Positions 33,235-43,696 of a stretch of 64,000 nucleotides of DNA are shown piece by piece. The stretch comes from Flavobacterium sp. Its GTDB lineage: Bacteria; Bacteroidota; Bacteroidia; Flavobacteriales; Flavobacteriaceae. Under the pieces are notes generated by a model. The model searched no databases. It saw only the letters and a list, made by a program, of their open reading frames with translations, and had not been told where the DNA came from. Position 1 is the first letter of the stretch, and each line of letters starts with the position of its first letter. The DNA lies in contig NZ_JAQSDH010000011.1 in NCBI RefSeq assembly GCF_029945805.1, forward strand, positions 11,124 to 75,123, read 5' to 3'. Made by a program: the position numbers and the translations under genes.

Positions 33235-35355
33235 CTAGTAGTCAAAATACCAATTAAAGATATCACATCTCAAACCAACCGAAAGCCAGGTTGTATTTTC
33301 TTTGAGAGCAGTTGCCGTTTCAGTCTTTGGACTAAAGCTTCTGTAGATAAAACTTCCAAACACTTTCATATTCGTAGAAGGATTTATCAAATAACCAGCC
33401 TGTAAATCTGCAAAAAATAGTTTGGTTTTATTGCCTTGTCCAATAGTTACGCCGGTGTCATAAGGTCTGTTGTCGGTATAATTCAAATAGATATTACTTC
33501 CATAATTCGAGGTGTCGACACCATCATTAAAATCCAATCCGCGTTCTCCAAAAGTAACTTTGGCATCCGCAAAATATCTTCCTTTGTGATAACGAGCAAT
33601 TGCGATAAATTCTCTGAAATTTCCGCCCCATTGATGACCTAAACTTTGGTTGTTATGTCCATAATTTGTAATCGCTTCGCTGTGCGCATAAACATAAGGA
33701 CGAACATTGTTATATTCGACTTGAAGCAATAAATTTTTGATGCTAAACGCATTGTAATATTTGGCACCTAATTGGTAACCGTATTTATTTTTCCAACTTT
33801 TATCTCCAGCTTTTACATCTTTTAGCGAAAATTCATCTAATAAGAATTGGCCGTAAATATTAATTTGGTTACTCAGTTTGTACTTGGATGTTAATCCCAA
33901 CAATGCATTACCGCTTCGGGAAGATGACGTAAATTCAACGGTTCGATAGAAAATAATTGGATTAACAAAACTCATATCAAAACCACGATTGTTTTTATTA
34001 GTCCACACCACAGATTCGAATAGACCGATGTTCCAACGATTGCTAACATTCAAACTCAGGTAATGACTTGCGGCAAACTTAGTTGCATACGTTCGATCCA
34101 CAGTAACTTCGGGACGAACATCTTTTAGCCACGTATAAATATTAGTATATTTTATTTTCCAAAAAGTTGTATTCAGTTTGAAAAAAGGATACGGGCTAGC
34201 ACCATCGCCCAATAATAACGAACGATACCCATCTCCAATAAAATTTTTTCCGTAACCTAAATTTATATTAATGAATTTACTCGGTGTATAGGATAAATTA
34301 GCTTCTGCCAATGGAAAGTCATATCCATCTGATTTGAAATCTTTCGCAATTCCTATTCCGGGAATAATCGCTGGATTTCCTCCAGCAGGTGCGATAGATT
34401 CGGCATAACTATTAAAGTAATCTGCAAAACGGCCTTGGCTTTCATAGATTGTTGTTGTAAAGTTTAATTCTTTTCCTAGACCACCATTAAATTGTATTCC
34501 ACGGGTGTTGATAAAAGTATAACTCGCAACACTTGGATCACTTTTTCCGAACTGTAGATCAAGAATAGGGTTAAGGGTAAACCAATAATCTTCGCCTTGA
34601 ACTTCGACCAAGTTTTCATTCCATAATTTTCTTCCAAACCATCCTTGTGTACTTTTACGAAGCTTTTGATTCTCTTCTTTTAAATTGTAGTATTTATTTA
34701 CATCAGCATAAGAATAGGGTTTTGAACCCGTGTGATTGTTTGCGCCAACCTGATTCAGCTCATCATCAAACTGCGAGTAATAACTGTGCGAAAACGGAAT
34801 ATTGATGTGACTTTCAAACTGTGGATTTTCGAATTTTTTAAACTTCATGCTATCCAATTCGGTCAATTGTTTATTATTGGGTTTGTAAGCAGTCGAGTTT
34901 TTTTCGGCTAAAGCCAAAGCTTCTTTTTCTGCTTGCATTTGGGCAACACTCTGCAGTGGTATCGCAATTTTGATGGTATATTTAGCATAAGTTGGATTTC
35001 CGTTATAGGCCGCTGGAGCAATCTTTGGCAATTTTCCAAAAACTATTTTACTTTCTGTAACCAGTGCTTCGTCAATCGCATCAACATAAATTACTTTGAA
35101 ATTTCCTTGATCATTTACTTCAAATAACACAATTACATTTCCTTTGAAATTATTCTGTTTTAGATTTTCGGGCACATTAAAATTATTGAAGACAAAATCC
35201 TGTACTTGATTGTAAAAACAAGTTTCCAAAGCCTGAAACTGCAGACCTTCGCATGATGGAAATACTGGGAACTTTTCAGTAGCTTTTTGGGTAACTTGAG
35301 CAATGGAACTACAGCTTAAAAAAAGGAGTATAAACGGGAATATTTTATTTCTCAC
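33235..35355 (-). CDS. remB: RemB-like gliding motility/outer membrane barrel protein
   Basis: The product has a signal peptide (VRNKIFPFILLFLSCSSIAQ), then a TonB C-terminal-like segment (about 60-150, NFKGNVIVLFEVNDQGNFKV with AKYTIKIAIPLQ) and a long beta-strand-rich region likely to be an outer-membrane barrel ending WYFDY. As I recall, F. johnsoniae has remB a few genes from sprA in this order, and RemB is needed for normal gliding there; the assignment rests on that order and overall make-up. The start is uncertain. I place it at the GTG at 35355 (706 aa), which directly precedes the signal peptide. An in-frame ATG at 35427 adds MKSKITASVRLLGSCHEHQ and belongs to a repeat shared with the GH31 gene. 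Confidence 0.65.
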   Translation of the reverse strand: MRNKIFPFILLFLSCSSIAQVTQKATEKFPVFPSCEGLQFQALETCFYNQVQDFVFNNFNVPENLKQNNFKGNVIVLFEVNDQGNFKVIYVDAIDEALVTESKIVFGKLPKIAPAAYNGNPTYAKYTIKIAIPLQSVAQMQAEKEALALAEKNSTAYKPNNKQLTELDSMKFKKFENPQFESHINIPFSHSYYSQFDDELNQVGANNHTGSKPYSYADVNKYYNLKEENQKLRKSTQGWFGRKLWNENLVEVQGEDYWFTLNPILDLQFGKSDPSVASYTFINTRGIQFNGGLGKELNFTTTIYESQGRFADYFNSYAESIAPAGGNPAIIPGIGIAKDFKSDGYDFPLAEANLSYTPSKFININLGYGKNFIGDGYRSLLLGDGASPYPFFKLNTTFWKIKYTNIYTWLKDVRPEVTVDRTYATKFAASHYLSLNVSNRWNIGLFESVVWTNKNNRGFDMSFVNPIIFYRTVEFTSSSRSGNALLGLTSKYKLSNQINIYGQFLLDEFSLKDVKAGDKSWKNKYGYQLGAKYYNAFSIKNLLLQVEYNNVRPYVYAHSEAITNYGHNNQSLGHQWGGNFREFIAIARYHKGRYFADAKVTFGERGLDFNDGVDTSNYGSNIYLNYTDNRPYDTGVTIGQGNKTKLFFADLQAGYLINPSTNMKVFGSFIYRSFSPKTETATALKENTTWLSVGLRCDIFNWYFDY

Positions 35356-35359
35356 AAGA

Positions 35360-35427
35360 ATTGATTTTTTTTGGTGTTCGTGACACGAGCCTAAAAGGCG
35401 AACTGACGCAGTAATCTTCGATTTCAT
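35360..35427. repeat. Repeat shared with the GH31 5' region, long form
   Basis: On the minus strand the element begins ATGAAATCGAAGATT and ends CACCAAAAAAAATCAAT, as at 10431-10466. About 30 bases lie between, with the palindrome GCCTTTTAGGC and an inverted TCGTG/CACGA pair. It provides an in-frame ATG to the remB-like gene. Confidence 0.65.
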
Positions 35428-35480
35428 GTTTCTTAAATATATCTTTTGGGATAATGTTTCGTAATCAGGGGATAAAAGTA

Positions 35481-35518
35481 AATAAAAATCCCGTCTCATC
35501 ATAATAAACGAGACGGGA
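35481..35518 (-). terminator. Terminator after vanZ
   Basis: TCCCGTCTC (35489-35497) pairs with GAGACGGGA (35510-35518), and the minus strand continues with a T-run. It ends the ruvA-sprA-gcvH-vanZ run. The stem is almost the same as that at 1809-1838. Confidence 0.85.
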
Positions 35519-35534
35519 CAATTCGTATTGTCTA

Positions 35535-35930
35535 CTATTTAGCTTTTTTCAACTTGTCAATGTAAATAAATACAAGTAATGCGATGAGAGCTCCAATAAT
35601 ATTAGCCGCAACATCCAGCAGGTCTGCTTGTCTGGTTGTGGTCAATGTTTCCTGCAGAATTTCAATTAGAATTCCGAATGATATCGAAATGAAAACTACA
35701 GCGGCTATTTTTGGTAATTGTAATTCATTTTGCTGCTTCCAGAAATACGTTCCCCATAACATCGTGAATACAAAATGAAAGGTGGCATGAACATATTTGT
35801 CAGCACCGGAAACTCCAATTGATGGTAACGTATTAAAAGAAATCAAGCACAAAAAAGTAACTGCAACAGTCCAGCCAATAGCTAAAACAAGCAGAATATT
35901 TTTAAGCGCCAATAAGTTCTTTGTAAGCAT
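35535..35930 (-). CDS. VanZ family membrane protein
   Basis: This 131-aa protein has four hydrophobic segments and the VanZ-family pattern: [17 protein letters not shown] (key D-K-H-F-F) and a later [33 protein letters not shown] with the conserved Glu-Gln and Asp. VanZ proteins are named from teicoplanin resistance, but the common bacterial homologues have no settled function. Its ATG lies inside gcvH and the two genes overlap by 29 nt, so they must be cotranscribed and perhaps translationally coupled. In the Flavobacterium region I recall, the same pair follows sprA. Confidence 0.85.
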   Translation of the reverse strand: MLTKNLLALKNILLVLAIGWTVAVTFLCLISFNTLPSIGVSGADKYVHATFHFVFTMLWGTYFWKQQNELQLPKIAAVVFISISFGILIEILQETLTTTRQADLLDVAANIIGALIALLVFIYIDKLKKAK

Positions 35931-36282
35931 CAGCTGAAAGTAATTCGTCTATTTCAGAATCATTGCTAATTTTGATTTTAACCATCCAGCCTTTTCCATA
36001 AGGATCAGAATTCACATCTTCAGGATTAGTTTCTAGTGCATCATTAAATTCGATAATTTCACCAGTTAAAGGAAGAAACAAATCAGAAACTGTTTTTACT
36101 GCTTCAACTGTTCCAAAAACTTCGTCTTTATTAAGAGTCTGATCTAAAGTTTCTACTTCAACATACACAATGTCGCCCAATTCTTTTTGTGCAAAATCGG
36201 TGATTCCTACAGTAGCCGTATCGCCTTCAATTAAAACCCATTCGTGGTCTTTTGTATACTTTAAGTTGTTTGGTATATTCAT
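35902..36282 (-). CDS. gcvH: Glycine cleavage system H protein
   Basis: The H protein carries the aminomethyl group on a lipoyl arm between the P, T and L proteins in glycine breakdown. The 126-aa product has the whole family sequence: [36 protein letters not shown], the lipoylated lysine in [20 protein letters not shown], and the C-terminal GWMVKIKI. It lies 52 bp after sprA and overlaps vanZ by 29 nt. Partners P and T are not in the window. A TATATTTA on the minus strand at about 36308-36315 is one base off the -7 consensus, so the gene may have its own promoter. Confidence 0.96.
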   Translation of the reverse strand: MNIPNNLKYTKDHEWVLIEGDTATVGITDFAQKELGDIVYVEVETLDQTLNKDEVFGTVEAVKTVSDLFLPLTGEIIEFNDALETNPEDVNSDPYGKGWMVKIKISNDSEIDELLSADAYKELIGA

Positions 36283-36334
36283 TTGATATTAAATTTTAGA
36301 GTGTAAATATAAGATATGATATTGTAATTGAATG

Positions 36335-39300
36335 TTAGTTTCCAAAATTATATCGCATCGTAAATCCGGCTCTGATATTCGTTAAAGGGAATGATGTAGA
36401 AATTACAGGTTTAGAGAAGGAATGATCATAGAAGAAAATAGCAGTTAGGTTTTTACTGAATGAATAATCTGCTGTTAATTTTGCTGACCAAATATTTTGT
36501 CCGCCACCCAGTTGGTTATTTTCATAGTCTAAATAGCGTACGATAGTTTTATTGTTTCGGTAAGAGAAGTCAATTTTCATATTGATATCACTCTTAATAA
36601 TTCCCGTTGGATTATCTGCCAATTGTGAAGAGAAAATAACATCTTTGAAACGGTATCCAAAGCCAACAATATATTCTTTTCCTTGAACTTCAGTCAATAA
36701 ATTATTGTCAAAACTCATAGATAAACTTCGGTCTTTTTTAATCTCAGCTAGTATTTTGAATGCATTTTTCATTTCAAAATCAATACGTACAAGCGGATTA
36801 AATTGTTCAACTAAGTTGATGTTAGCGATAATCGTTTTGTTGAAAAAATTACCAATTCCACCATTGTCTTGTCTTCCCGCCGCAAAATCAAGATTTGAAC
36901 GGAACGAGTTAATAGTATAAGATGATCTATAAGCATGCTGAATGGAAAAACGTTTGAATTTTTCTTTGAAGAAAGTATAACGCATCAATCCATTGTACTT
37001 AATGGTCCAGTTTGGAATTGGAATATCTCTGAACGCATTAAATGAAATTCCTTTAGCAGCTTCGCCATAGCCGCCGGAATACAATCCAGTATAGGCCGCT
37101 AAAAAAGAAGGAACTAAAACAGACTGATTGTTTTTACCAAATCCAATTGGATACCCATTATTAGCATTGTAAAAATTATAATTTGGATCCGTTGGAGCTG
37201 GAATTTGGTTGTTGATATCGCCATATCTCGGAACGTTTGTGGTTCCGTAATATTGTTCGGCAAGGCGGTTGGCAACAATAATTCTATTTTCTCTAAAATC
37301 TTGGAAAGAAGCTGAACCATTTTCGTCACTCGCTTTGAAAGATGTTTTCAACATCACTGTTGAAATCGAGAAGTTTCCGAAGTTATATGGCGATTGTGGT
37401 AAATAATCACCATCGCTACTTACGTTATATTGCTCTGAGAAATTATCGGCAAATGTTCTATTACCCGTTAAATCAATTTTAAAATCGGGGAACAAATCGA
37501 TATTTGCTGTGTAATCTAATGTTTTGGTTACCGTGTGTGTATAGCTTTGATTAAAGAATTGATAATCAGTCAGCCAACCTCTCTTAGCCGCTTCATAACG
37601 CACATCATCTTGTGCGCCGAAAACAAATCCTAGAGTTGGTTTTGACGTTCCAAAAAAACCTAATCCTGGTAAATATCCTGGCAACAAGGTTCCTTCGTTT
37701 TGAGTGTAATTAATCTGGATGTTTTTCACGCTGGTTAAAACATTTTTCAAACCATCTAAAAATACATTATTCGTTTTAGCAGGTTGCGCTTTAATACTAG
37801 TAATTTTTTCACCTGGTTTAGGTAATGTCGCAGGTCTTGCTGCAGGGGTAACTGGTTTTTTACCTAAGCCAATATATTTATAAAAGGTTTCCATGGCGAA
37901 TGAAGTATTCAAACGGTGAGAAGCGGCATTTTGAATAGTATTACCTAAATTATAGGTAGTATTTGGATCCGTTTCATCCGGAACAGTTGAAAATCCGATT
38001 GGAGCTCTTTGCCAATTGTAATCACCCGTATAGGAATAAGTAGATTTTACGAAAGCCAAGAATGGAATCTTGTTAATAGGCAATTCGTAATTCACCACCA
38101 GTTGTTGATTGTGCTGATCCGGCAAACCAATATTCCAGAAATCAGTCCAAATCGTATTACTATTATCTGGGACATTATTTTCATCCATATACGAACGTAC
38201 AATGTTATTTGACGAGGCTGTAAAGTTTATTTTTAACGCTTTGGTTAGATTGTAATTAAATCCATATTGATAGTTAAACATATAATTTCTTCGGAATAAT
38301 GGATCTAATGCAATTCCAGCAACATCAACCTGTCTGAACTGCTGTTTGTTGTATTGTCTAATAATATTGCTGCTAAAAGAAATACTCGCAGGAAGGTAAT
38401 TAAAGTTAAAATCGCTTAACATTTTCCAATACGAACTTTTCTTCAGAAATTTACTTTTCTTAAGAGGTTCCAGCGGTTTATTTTGAAATGTATAAGTATA
38501 ATCAACAGTAGTATTTACCTGCTGATCTATAAAGTTTTCAATTTCGTAGTTGTGCTTCTCAACTTGGTTATATGAATACGAAAGTGTTAAATTTTCTGGA
38601 TCGTACACCCGTGGTTTTTGTTCTGGGCCACGCTCTTTTTTAACTCCAATAAAGTTGATGCTTTTTCGTTTTGTAAAATCTTGAGCTCTTTTTTCGATGT
38701 TATTTCTTTCGGCGCTGTTTGTGGTCGTGCTCAAAAGTTGTTCCAATCGGATATCCTGATTAAACGGATCGTATTCAGGAGTGATTACTTCTTCTCCTAC
38801 CGCATAATTGAAAGGAAGATTTATGCCCCATTTTTTTGGTAATAATTTGCCTAAACTAAGGTTTGTAACGATATTGTATTGTTGCACCTCTTCTCTACTT
38901 CTTTCCTGCGGTCCTTGTTCTAAAGCTCCAAATCCAATGGTGCTCATTCTTCCAGTGGCTGAAACCGTTGCAAAATCAGCTAAGTTAGTATCTATATTAA
39001 GTACTGCAGCCATTCCTCCTTTGTTGTTCAAACTGGCTAGACGCAATTCGTTAAACCAAACCTCTCCTTTTATAGGTCGATTCGTTTTATTCCGGATACC
39101 AACCATTAAGGTTCTTACTAATCCAAAATTTGGATTCCCTTTTACACCAAGTCGCAAAGCGCCACGACCTGAAACGCCAGCCAATGATGGGTCTAATTCA
39201 AAATCATTTTTATATAAAACTCCGTCAACCAAATCAGTAGGTTGTGCGCTCATGAATAAGATCTTCATTTTAGTCAGTAAAGCTGTAGGCAAATCGATTT

Positions 39301-42300
39301 CGTTGAGTTCTGGCCAAACTTCTTCTGCTGTGCTAGGTCTTGGAAGGAGCGGTGTTACTTGAAGTGGAATTTCTACTTCGTAATAGTTATTGGTAAAGTC
39401 ATTTCCAAAACGAATAAAGGCTACCATTTGATCATTTTGTAATGGTGTTACATCAGTCGGTAAGGATTCAGCATGTAAAAACATTTTAAGTTTATTGTAC
39501 TGACGCATATCTACTTCAATGTTTTTGAATACCGCTCTTGCATCACCTGGTTGTAATCCACCTCCTGCAGATGCTTCATTTACCCGTAATGACAATGATT
39601 GTTCATTTTGATTCAGAACTTGTTGTCCATTCGTGATTTGTTCTCTTATAACTCCCGGAGGTACAATGTAAGGTATAGGATCACGTTGTGCATTTTCCTG
39701 AACATTTACTGATAAAACATCAAAATTAGTATTGTCATCACTTGGATCAGTATCTAATGCCTCTAAGGTATTTTCATAACGTCTCCATTCGCCACGTACT
39801 AAGTCTAATGCTCCAAAACGAAGTGTAACAGGAGAAGAAAAACCAGTCATGAACATTCGCATAAAACGAATCGAACGGAAATCAGAAATACTACCAATCG
39901 TTTTCTTTAAAGGAGTCGTTACAGGAATCTTAAATTGGTACCATCTTGCCTGAGTATCAATGCCATTAGGTGTGTTAGTAACATTCGTTACAACTTTATC
40001 CGTAATGAAATTGGTTCCCACAACCATACCATTTGCATCAGGACCTGGATTAATTTCAACTTGATATTCATAATAAGCATTCGCCGTATTCATCGTGTTG
40101 TCACGGTTAATGTCTTCTACATCTGGAATTGTTGTCGAACCTCTGTTAGCGTCTGAAAGTCCGACAGGTGAGTTTCCTTCAACACCGTTGTAGTCTTTAT
40201 AACGATCAAATATGGTTGAACCCGTTGCGGCCAAGAAATACTGGTAGTTATCACCAGCCGGATCCGCTAATCCTGCATAACCTCCAATTCCCGGAAGTGT
40301 ACCTTCAACAGCATCGCCAATTCCATCAAAACCAACATCTTGTGCGGATCTATTGGCGCCATCTACATCAAAGGCATAAATAAGGGATTGTGATGACGGA
40401 ACTTTTCCCCAAACTGTGTTACTTGTTAATGATTGGGCAGCAGTGTTTGCAGGAAGACCATTTTCATATTGCTTGCGCTCATCTTTTAAGACATCTTCTG
40501 AAATCTCTCCCAGATTAAAATAAAGTTTTCCAGTATTGGCGCTAGGCGTTTGTTGCGATGTGTTATTCGGGTCAAAATAGGGATCTAATACCCAAAACTG
40601 GATGTACTCCACATTACTTTGTTCGAAATTAGTTGAGTTGATCGCACGCATTATTCCACCAAAATTTTCTGTCGGATTAGCAAATCCTGAAGGGTTTAAT
40701 CCTTGTGGATTGTAATTATAAGGTCCTCTTTCTTGCGGGTAATACGTTAGGTCCAAAGTGTTAATTACTTGTGATTGTCCCACTTGAATATCGGTATTTG
40801 GAAATAATTCGCGACTAAATATTCTTCTAGTATTATTGGAAGATATTCCGTCTTGACCAATGTCTCCTGGTGTTTGTACATATAGAGTAGGGTCAATGCT
40901 GTACCAATTTAATTTGGCTCTTTTATAACCATAACTTAAATCAGTGGCCGCAGAACCAAAATCAGGATAATAGCCTAAATCACTAGTTATGGGTCTTTTA
41001 GGTACTGATGATAAGCTCCAAGACAACGCCGAACGCATGTCAATTGTAGTTTGTGAGCCTTCAAAATCATCTACATAAACCGTTGCTTCTCCTTCAAATT
41101 GATCTAATTTGGATGCGTTCGGTTTTAAAAACGCTACCTCGCCACGAAATGAGAAGTTTGAAGGGACATCCGTATCAATATTTGGTAATTTATTAACCAT
41201 TCGAGTTAAAAACGGAACTTCTGTTGAATAGTTGGCATTGAATCCAAAAATACTGTTGTTGACTGACTCTTGGCCATAGTTTGATTTTCCGGTAAGTGGT
41301 CTTTCGGTCATTTTTAAGAATGTAGCTCCCAATAAGAATTTGTCTGAGAATTTATGTTCGATATTCACGCCCATAAATCTTCGGGTTTGTTGACCAAAAG
41401 TAGCGTTGTTTTCTACAGACACTTGAATTGGCGTATTGGATGCTTGTAGTGATGGATCTAGAATTTGAACTCTTCCAGCCTGATAATTTACACTATAATC
41501 AATTCCTTCTTGTAAAACTCTACCTCCTGCAGTTACCACAACAGAACCTCTAGGAACATTATAGGCGCCAATCGGAATTCCATCACCTCCGGCAGATTTG
41601 TAGCGTCCTTTTAATTGGAATTTATTTTTTTCCGCATCTTGTAGAGCTGAGGCTTGTGTTCTTCTATACATTTCACGGAACACATATTTTGACTGGTTGT
41701 CGTTAAAGGTAGAAGTGTTAGGGTTGTTATCAGCATAATAATCCTGATAATAGTCTTCTGACGGATTTGTTTTCAATTTGTCAAATAAAAGCTTCCCGAA
41801 CGGCTCTACAGAAGTAAAGATTAATCTACCATTTTGTTGATCAACAGTTAATCCTGGAATAAAATCGAAGAAACCGTCTCCGCCTGCTTGGGGATCATTG
41901 TTATAGTTAAGCTTATCGACATTAAACACTTTTAAAAGTGGGGTTTCAGCTACGTCCGCAGGTAACGGAGACGTTGAATTTGCAGGTGTAATGTAATTTA
42001 AAGGCGATGGATCGGTATACAAGATATTGAATCTAAAATCGTCTTGTTGCAATTGATAAGCACCTTGAATTTGATAAATATTTTTCATCATCAAATTCCA
42101 GATTGGTTTTTTTACATTCGTCAAATTACTTTTCAGCATTTTCAATACTAAACTCTGTGTTGATACTGTTGCATTGGTTGTTCCGCCATCCGTAATCACA
42201 GTAGAATCAACGCCGTCTGTACCAAATTCACCGACTTGATACACCTGATCTCCAATAGTATATTGGTAGGCTACGGATAGTACTTCATCATTCGATAATC

Positions 42301-43693
42301 GTTGTTGTAACGAAATGTAACCCAATTGTGTGTTGAGAGTATATTCAGTGGCTGTTAACTTTCTGGCATTTTCTAATTTGGAATAGTCTGTACCTTCATC
42401 AACCGCATTTAAATTGTTGAAACCTTGACTTGAAGTAACAATATCTCGAATGTTTGTATTCAATAATCCGCCACCTGTTGTAATTAAGCTTGGATCATAT
42501 CTGTTGTTTGTGTTATCCGTTGGACTATCAGCTGGTTTTAAGAAAAACGTTGGGAGTTCTAAATTGTTCACCGCAACCACTTGTTCATCTGTCAACCCAG
42601 TCAATCGGGTTTCACCTAAATCCTGTAAAGCAAGAATGTTTCTTAAATTATTATTGGTAGTACTTACACGATTTTGTCGGTTAGTAACCCAAACTTCAAT
42701 TCTCGTAATCTGAACCCTACTGCTGATAACTGGATAATTTCGCAAGGCAGCATCATATTTATTTCTAAAATATTGCGAAAGGAAAAAATGTCGATCTGAA
42801 TCATAATCTAACGCGAACAATTCAAAATCCTGAATCGTTCCGCCACCTTGTGCTGTGACCGATTTGGTTTGTGATTTTTGTTCAGAGAAGACTCCAGTAA
42901 CCGTCGTTTTTCCGAATTGTAATTGGGCTTTGACCCCAAATAAACTCTGCGCACCACGAATTAAGGAATTTGTCAATGGCATACTAACGTTTCCGACTTC
43001 AATTTTTTGGATAATATCGTCTTCGGTTGGAGCATATTCTAATTTGATAAGATTTTGAAAAGCAAAGGTTGATTGGGTATCATAATTGGCATTTACGCTC
43101 AGCCTTGTTCCTACTTTTCCATTCAAACTCATACTGATTCTTTGATCAAAATCGAATGAAGTTTGAGCTCGGTTTCTAGGAGAAAATGAAGGATTGTCTT
43201 GTTTGGTGTAGCGTACACCTAAATCCATTTCAACAGAACCTGTGGGTTTTACATCAATAGTATTAGAACCAAAAATGGTTTCAAAGAAACTCGAATTTAC
43301 GTAATAACGTGGTAATAAATCTTTTTTAGACGCTTCACTTCCCTCTTTTTTGCCATCCATGGCGTCTGATTTATCTTTAAAATACTTCCGCATTGATTCC
43401 CGAAGTACCAACTCTTCATACTCTTGAGGTGTTAAAATAATGGGATAATTAATATTAAAACCATCAAAACTACTAGTGTAAATATACCGGTTTGTTGCGG
43501 CATCGTAAGTATAGGCATTTACAATACTGTTTGGATTAGTAATCTCTACTTTACCTGTAGCATAACCGGTGCTGTCAATCACTGTGTTGGGAACAGGATC
43601 TTGAGCAAAAACAGCAGAGCTAAGTAGTAAAGCTAATCCGAGGATAAGCTTTTTTAGGTATACAAGTGGTTTTTTAAGGTATAGTGTTTCCAA
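36335..43693 (-). CDS. sprA: T9SS outer membrane translocon SprA
   Basis: SprA (Sov in Porphyromonas) is the very large outer-membrane beta-barrel through which type IX substrates cross, and it is needed for gliding and for secretion of proteins with T9SS tails. The product has 2452 aa, close to the family length, a signal peptide ending LLSSAVFAQ, and a body dominated by beta-strand and Asn/Tyr-rich barrel sequence, including DPSLAGVSGRGALRLGVKG and a C-terminal strand ending RAGFTMRYNFGN. The start is a TTG one codon after the ruvA stop and in the same frame; no ATG precedes the signal peptide. T9SS-sorted proteins of both tail types are encoded in the window. Confidence 0.95.
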   Translation of the reverse strand: METLYLKKPLVYLKKLILGLALLLSSAVFAQDPVPNTVIDSTGYATGKVEITNPNSIVNAYTYDAATNRYIYTSSFDGFNINYPIILTPQEYEELVLRESMRKYFKDKSDAMDGKKEGSEASKKDLLPRYYVNSSFFETIFGSNTIDVKPTGSVEMDLGVRYTKQDNPSFSPRNRAQTSFDFDQRISMSLNGKVGTRLSVNANYDTQSTFAFQNLIKLEYAPTEDDIIQKIEVGNVSMPLTNSLIRGAQSLFGVKAQLQFGKTTVTGVFSEQKSQTKSVTAQGGGTIQDFELFALDYDSDRHFFLSQYFRNKYDAALRNYPVISSRVQITRIEVWVTNRQNRVSTTNNNLRNILALQDLGETRLTGLTDEQVVAVNNLELPTFFLKPADSPTDNTNNRYDPSLITTGGGLLNTNIRDIVTSSQGFNNLNAVDEGTDYSKLENARKLTATEYTLNTQLGYISLQQRLSNDEVLSVAYQYTIGDQVYQVGEFGTDGVDSTVITDGGTTNATVSTQSLVLKMLKSNLTNVKKPIWNLMMKNIYQIQGAYQLQQDDFRFNILYTDPSPLNYITPANSTSPLPADVAETPLLKVFNVDKLNYNNDPQAGGDGFFDFIPGLTVDQQNGRLIFTSVEPFGKLLFDKLKTNPSEDYYQDYYADNNPNTSTFNDNQSKYVFREMYRRTQASALQDAEKNKFQLKGRYKSAGGDGIPIGAYNVPRGSVVVTAGGRVLQEGIDYSVNYQAGRVQILDPSLQASNTPIQVSVENNATFGQQTRRFMGVNIEHKFSDKFLLGATFLKMTERPLTGKSNYGQESVNNSIFGFNANYSTEVPFLTRMVNKLPNIDTDVPSNFSFRGEVAFLKPNASKLDQFEGEATVYVDDFEGSQTTIDMRSALSWSLSSVPKRPITSDLGYYPDFGSAATDLSYGYKRAKLNWYSIDPTLYVQTPGDIGQDGISSNNTRRIFSRELFPNTDIQVGQSQVINTLDLTYYPQERGPYNYNPQGLNPSGFANPTENFGGIMRAINSTNFEQSNVEYIQFWVLDPYFDPNNTSQQTPSANTGKLYFNLGEISEDVLKDERKQYENGLPANTAAQSLTSNTVWGKVPSSQSLIYAFDVDGANRSAQDVGFDGIGDAVEGTLPGIGGYAGLADPAGDNYQYFLAATGSTIFDRYKDYNGVEGNSPVGLSDANRGSTTIPDVEDINRDNTMNTANAYYEYQVEINPGPDANGMVVGTNFITDKVVTNVTNTPNGIDTQARWYQFKIPVTTPLKKTIGSISDFRSIRFMRMFMTGFSSPVTLRFGALDLVRGEWRRYENTLEALDTDPSDDNTNFDVLSVNVQENAQRDPIPYIVPPGVIREQITNGQQVLNQNEQSLSLRVNEASAGGGLQPGDARAVFKNIEVDMRQYNKLKMFLHAESLPTDVTPLQNDQMVAFIRFGNDFTNNYYEVEIPLQVTPLLPRPSTAEEVWPELNEIDLPTALLTKMKILFMSAQPTDLVDGVLYKNDFELDPSLAGVSGRGALRLGVKGNPNFGLVRTLMVGIRNKTNRPIKGEVWFNELRLASLNNKGGMAAVLNIDTNLADFATVSATGRMSTIGFGALEQGPQERSREEVQQYNIVTNLSLGKLLPKKWGINLPFNYAVGEEVITPEYDPFNQDIRLEQLLSTTTNSAERNNIEKRAQDFTKRKSINFIGVKKERGPEQKPRVYDPENLTLSYSYNQVEKHNYEIENFIDQQVNTTVDYTYTFQNKPLEPLKKSKFLKKSSYWKMLSDFNFNYLPASISFSSNIIRQYNKQQFRQVDVAGIALDPLFRRNYMFNYQYGFNYNLTKALKINFTASSNNIVRSYMDENNVPDNSNTIWTDFWNIGLPDQHNQQLVVNYELPINKIPFLAFVKSTYSYTGDYNWQRAPIGFSTVPDETDPNTTYNLGNTIQNAASHRLNTSFAMETFYKYIGLGKKPVTPAARPATLPKPGEKITSIKAQPAKTNNVFLDGLKNVLTSVKNIQINYTQNEGTLLPGYLPGLGFFGTSKPTLGFVFGAQDDVRYEAAKRGWLTDYQFFNQSYTHTVTKTLDYTANIDLFPDFKIDLTGNRTFADNFSEQYNVSSDGDYLPQSPYNFGNFSISTVMLKTSFKASDENGSASFQDFRENRIIVANRLAEQYYGTTNVPRYGDINNQIPAPTDPNYNFYNANNGYPIGFGKNNQSVLVPSFLAAYTGLYSGGYGEAAKGISFNAFRDIPIPNWTIKYNGLMRYTFFKEKFKRFSIQHAYRSSYTINSFRSNLDFAAGRQDNGGIGNFFNKTIIANINLVEQFNPLVRIDFEMKNAFKILAEIKKDRSLSMSFDNNLLTEVQGKEYIVGFGYRFKDVIFSSQLADNPTGIIKSDINMKIDFSYRNNKTIVRYLDYENNQLGGGQNIWSAKLTADYSFSKNLTAIFFYDHSFSKPVISTSFPLTNIRAGFTMRYNFGN

Positions 43694-43696
43694 GTA

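Noticed and set aside
38808..39362. 184-codon plus-strand open frame inside sprA
   Set aside because: It is antisense to a long, clearly coding region; the sequence shows no domain and no promoter.
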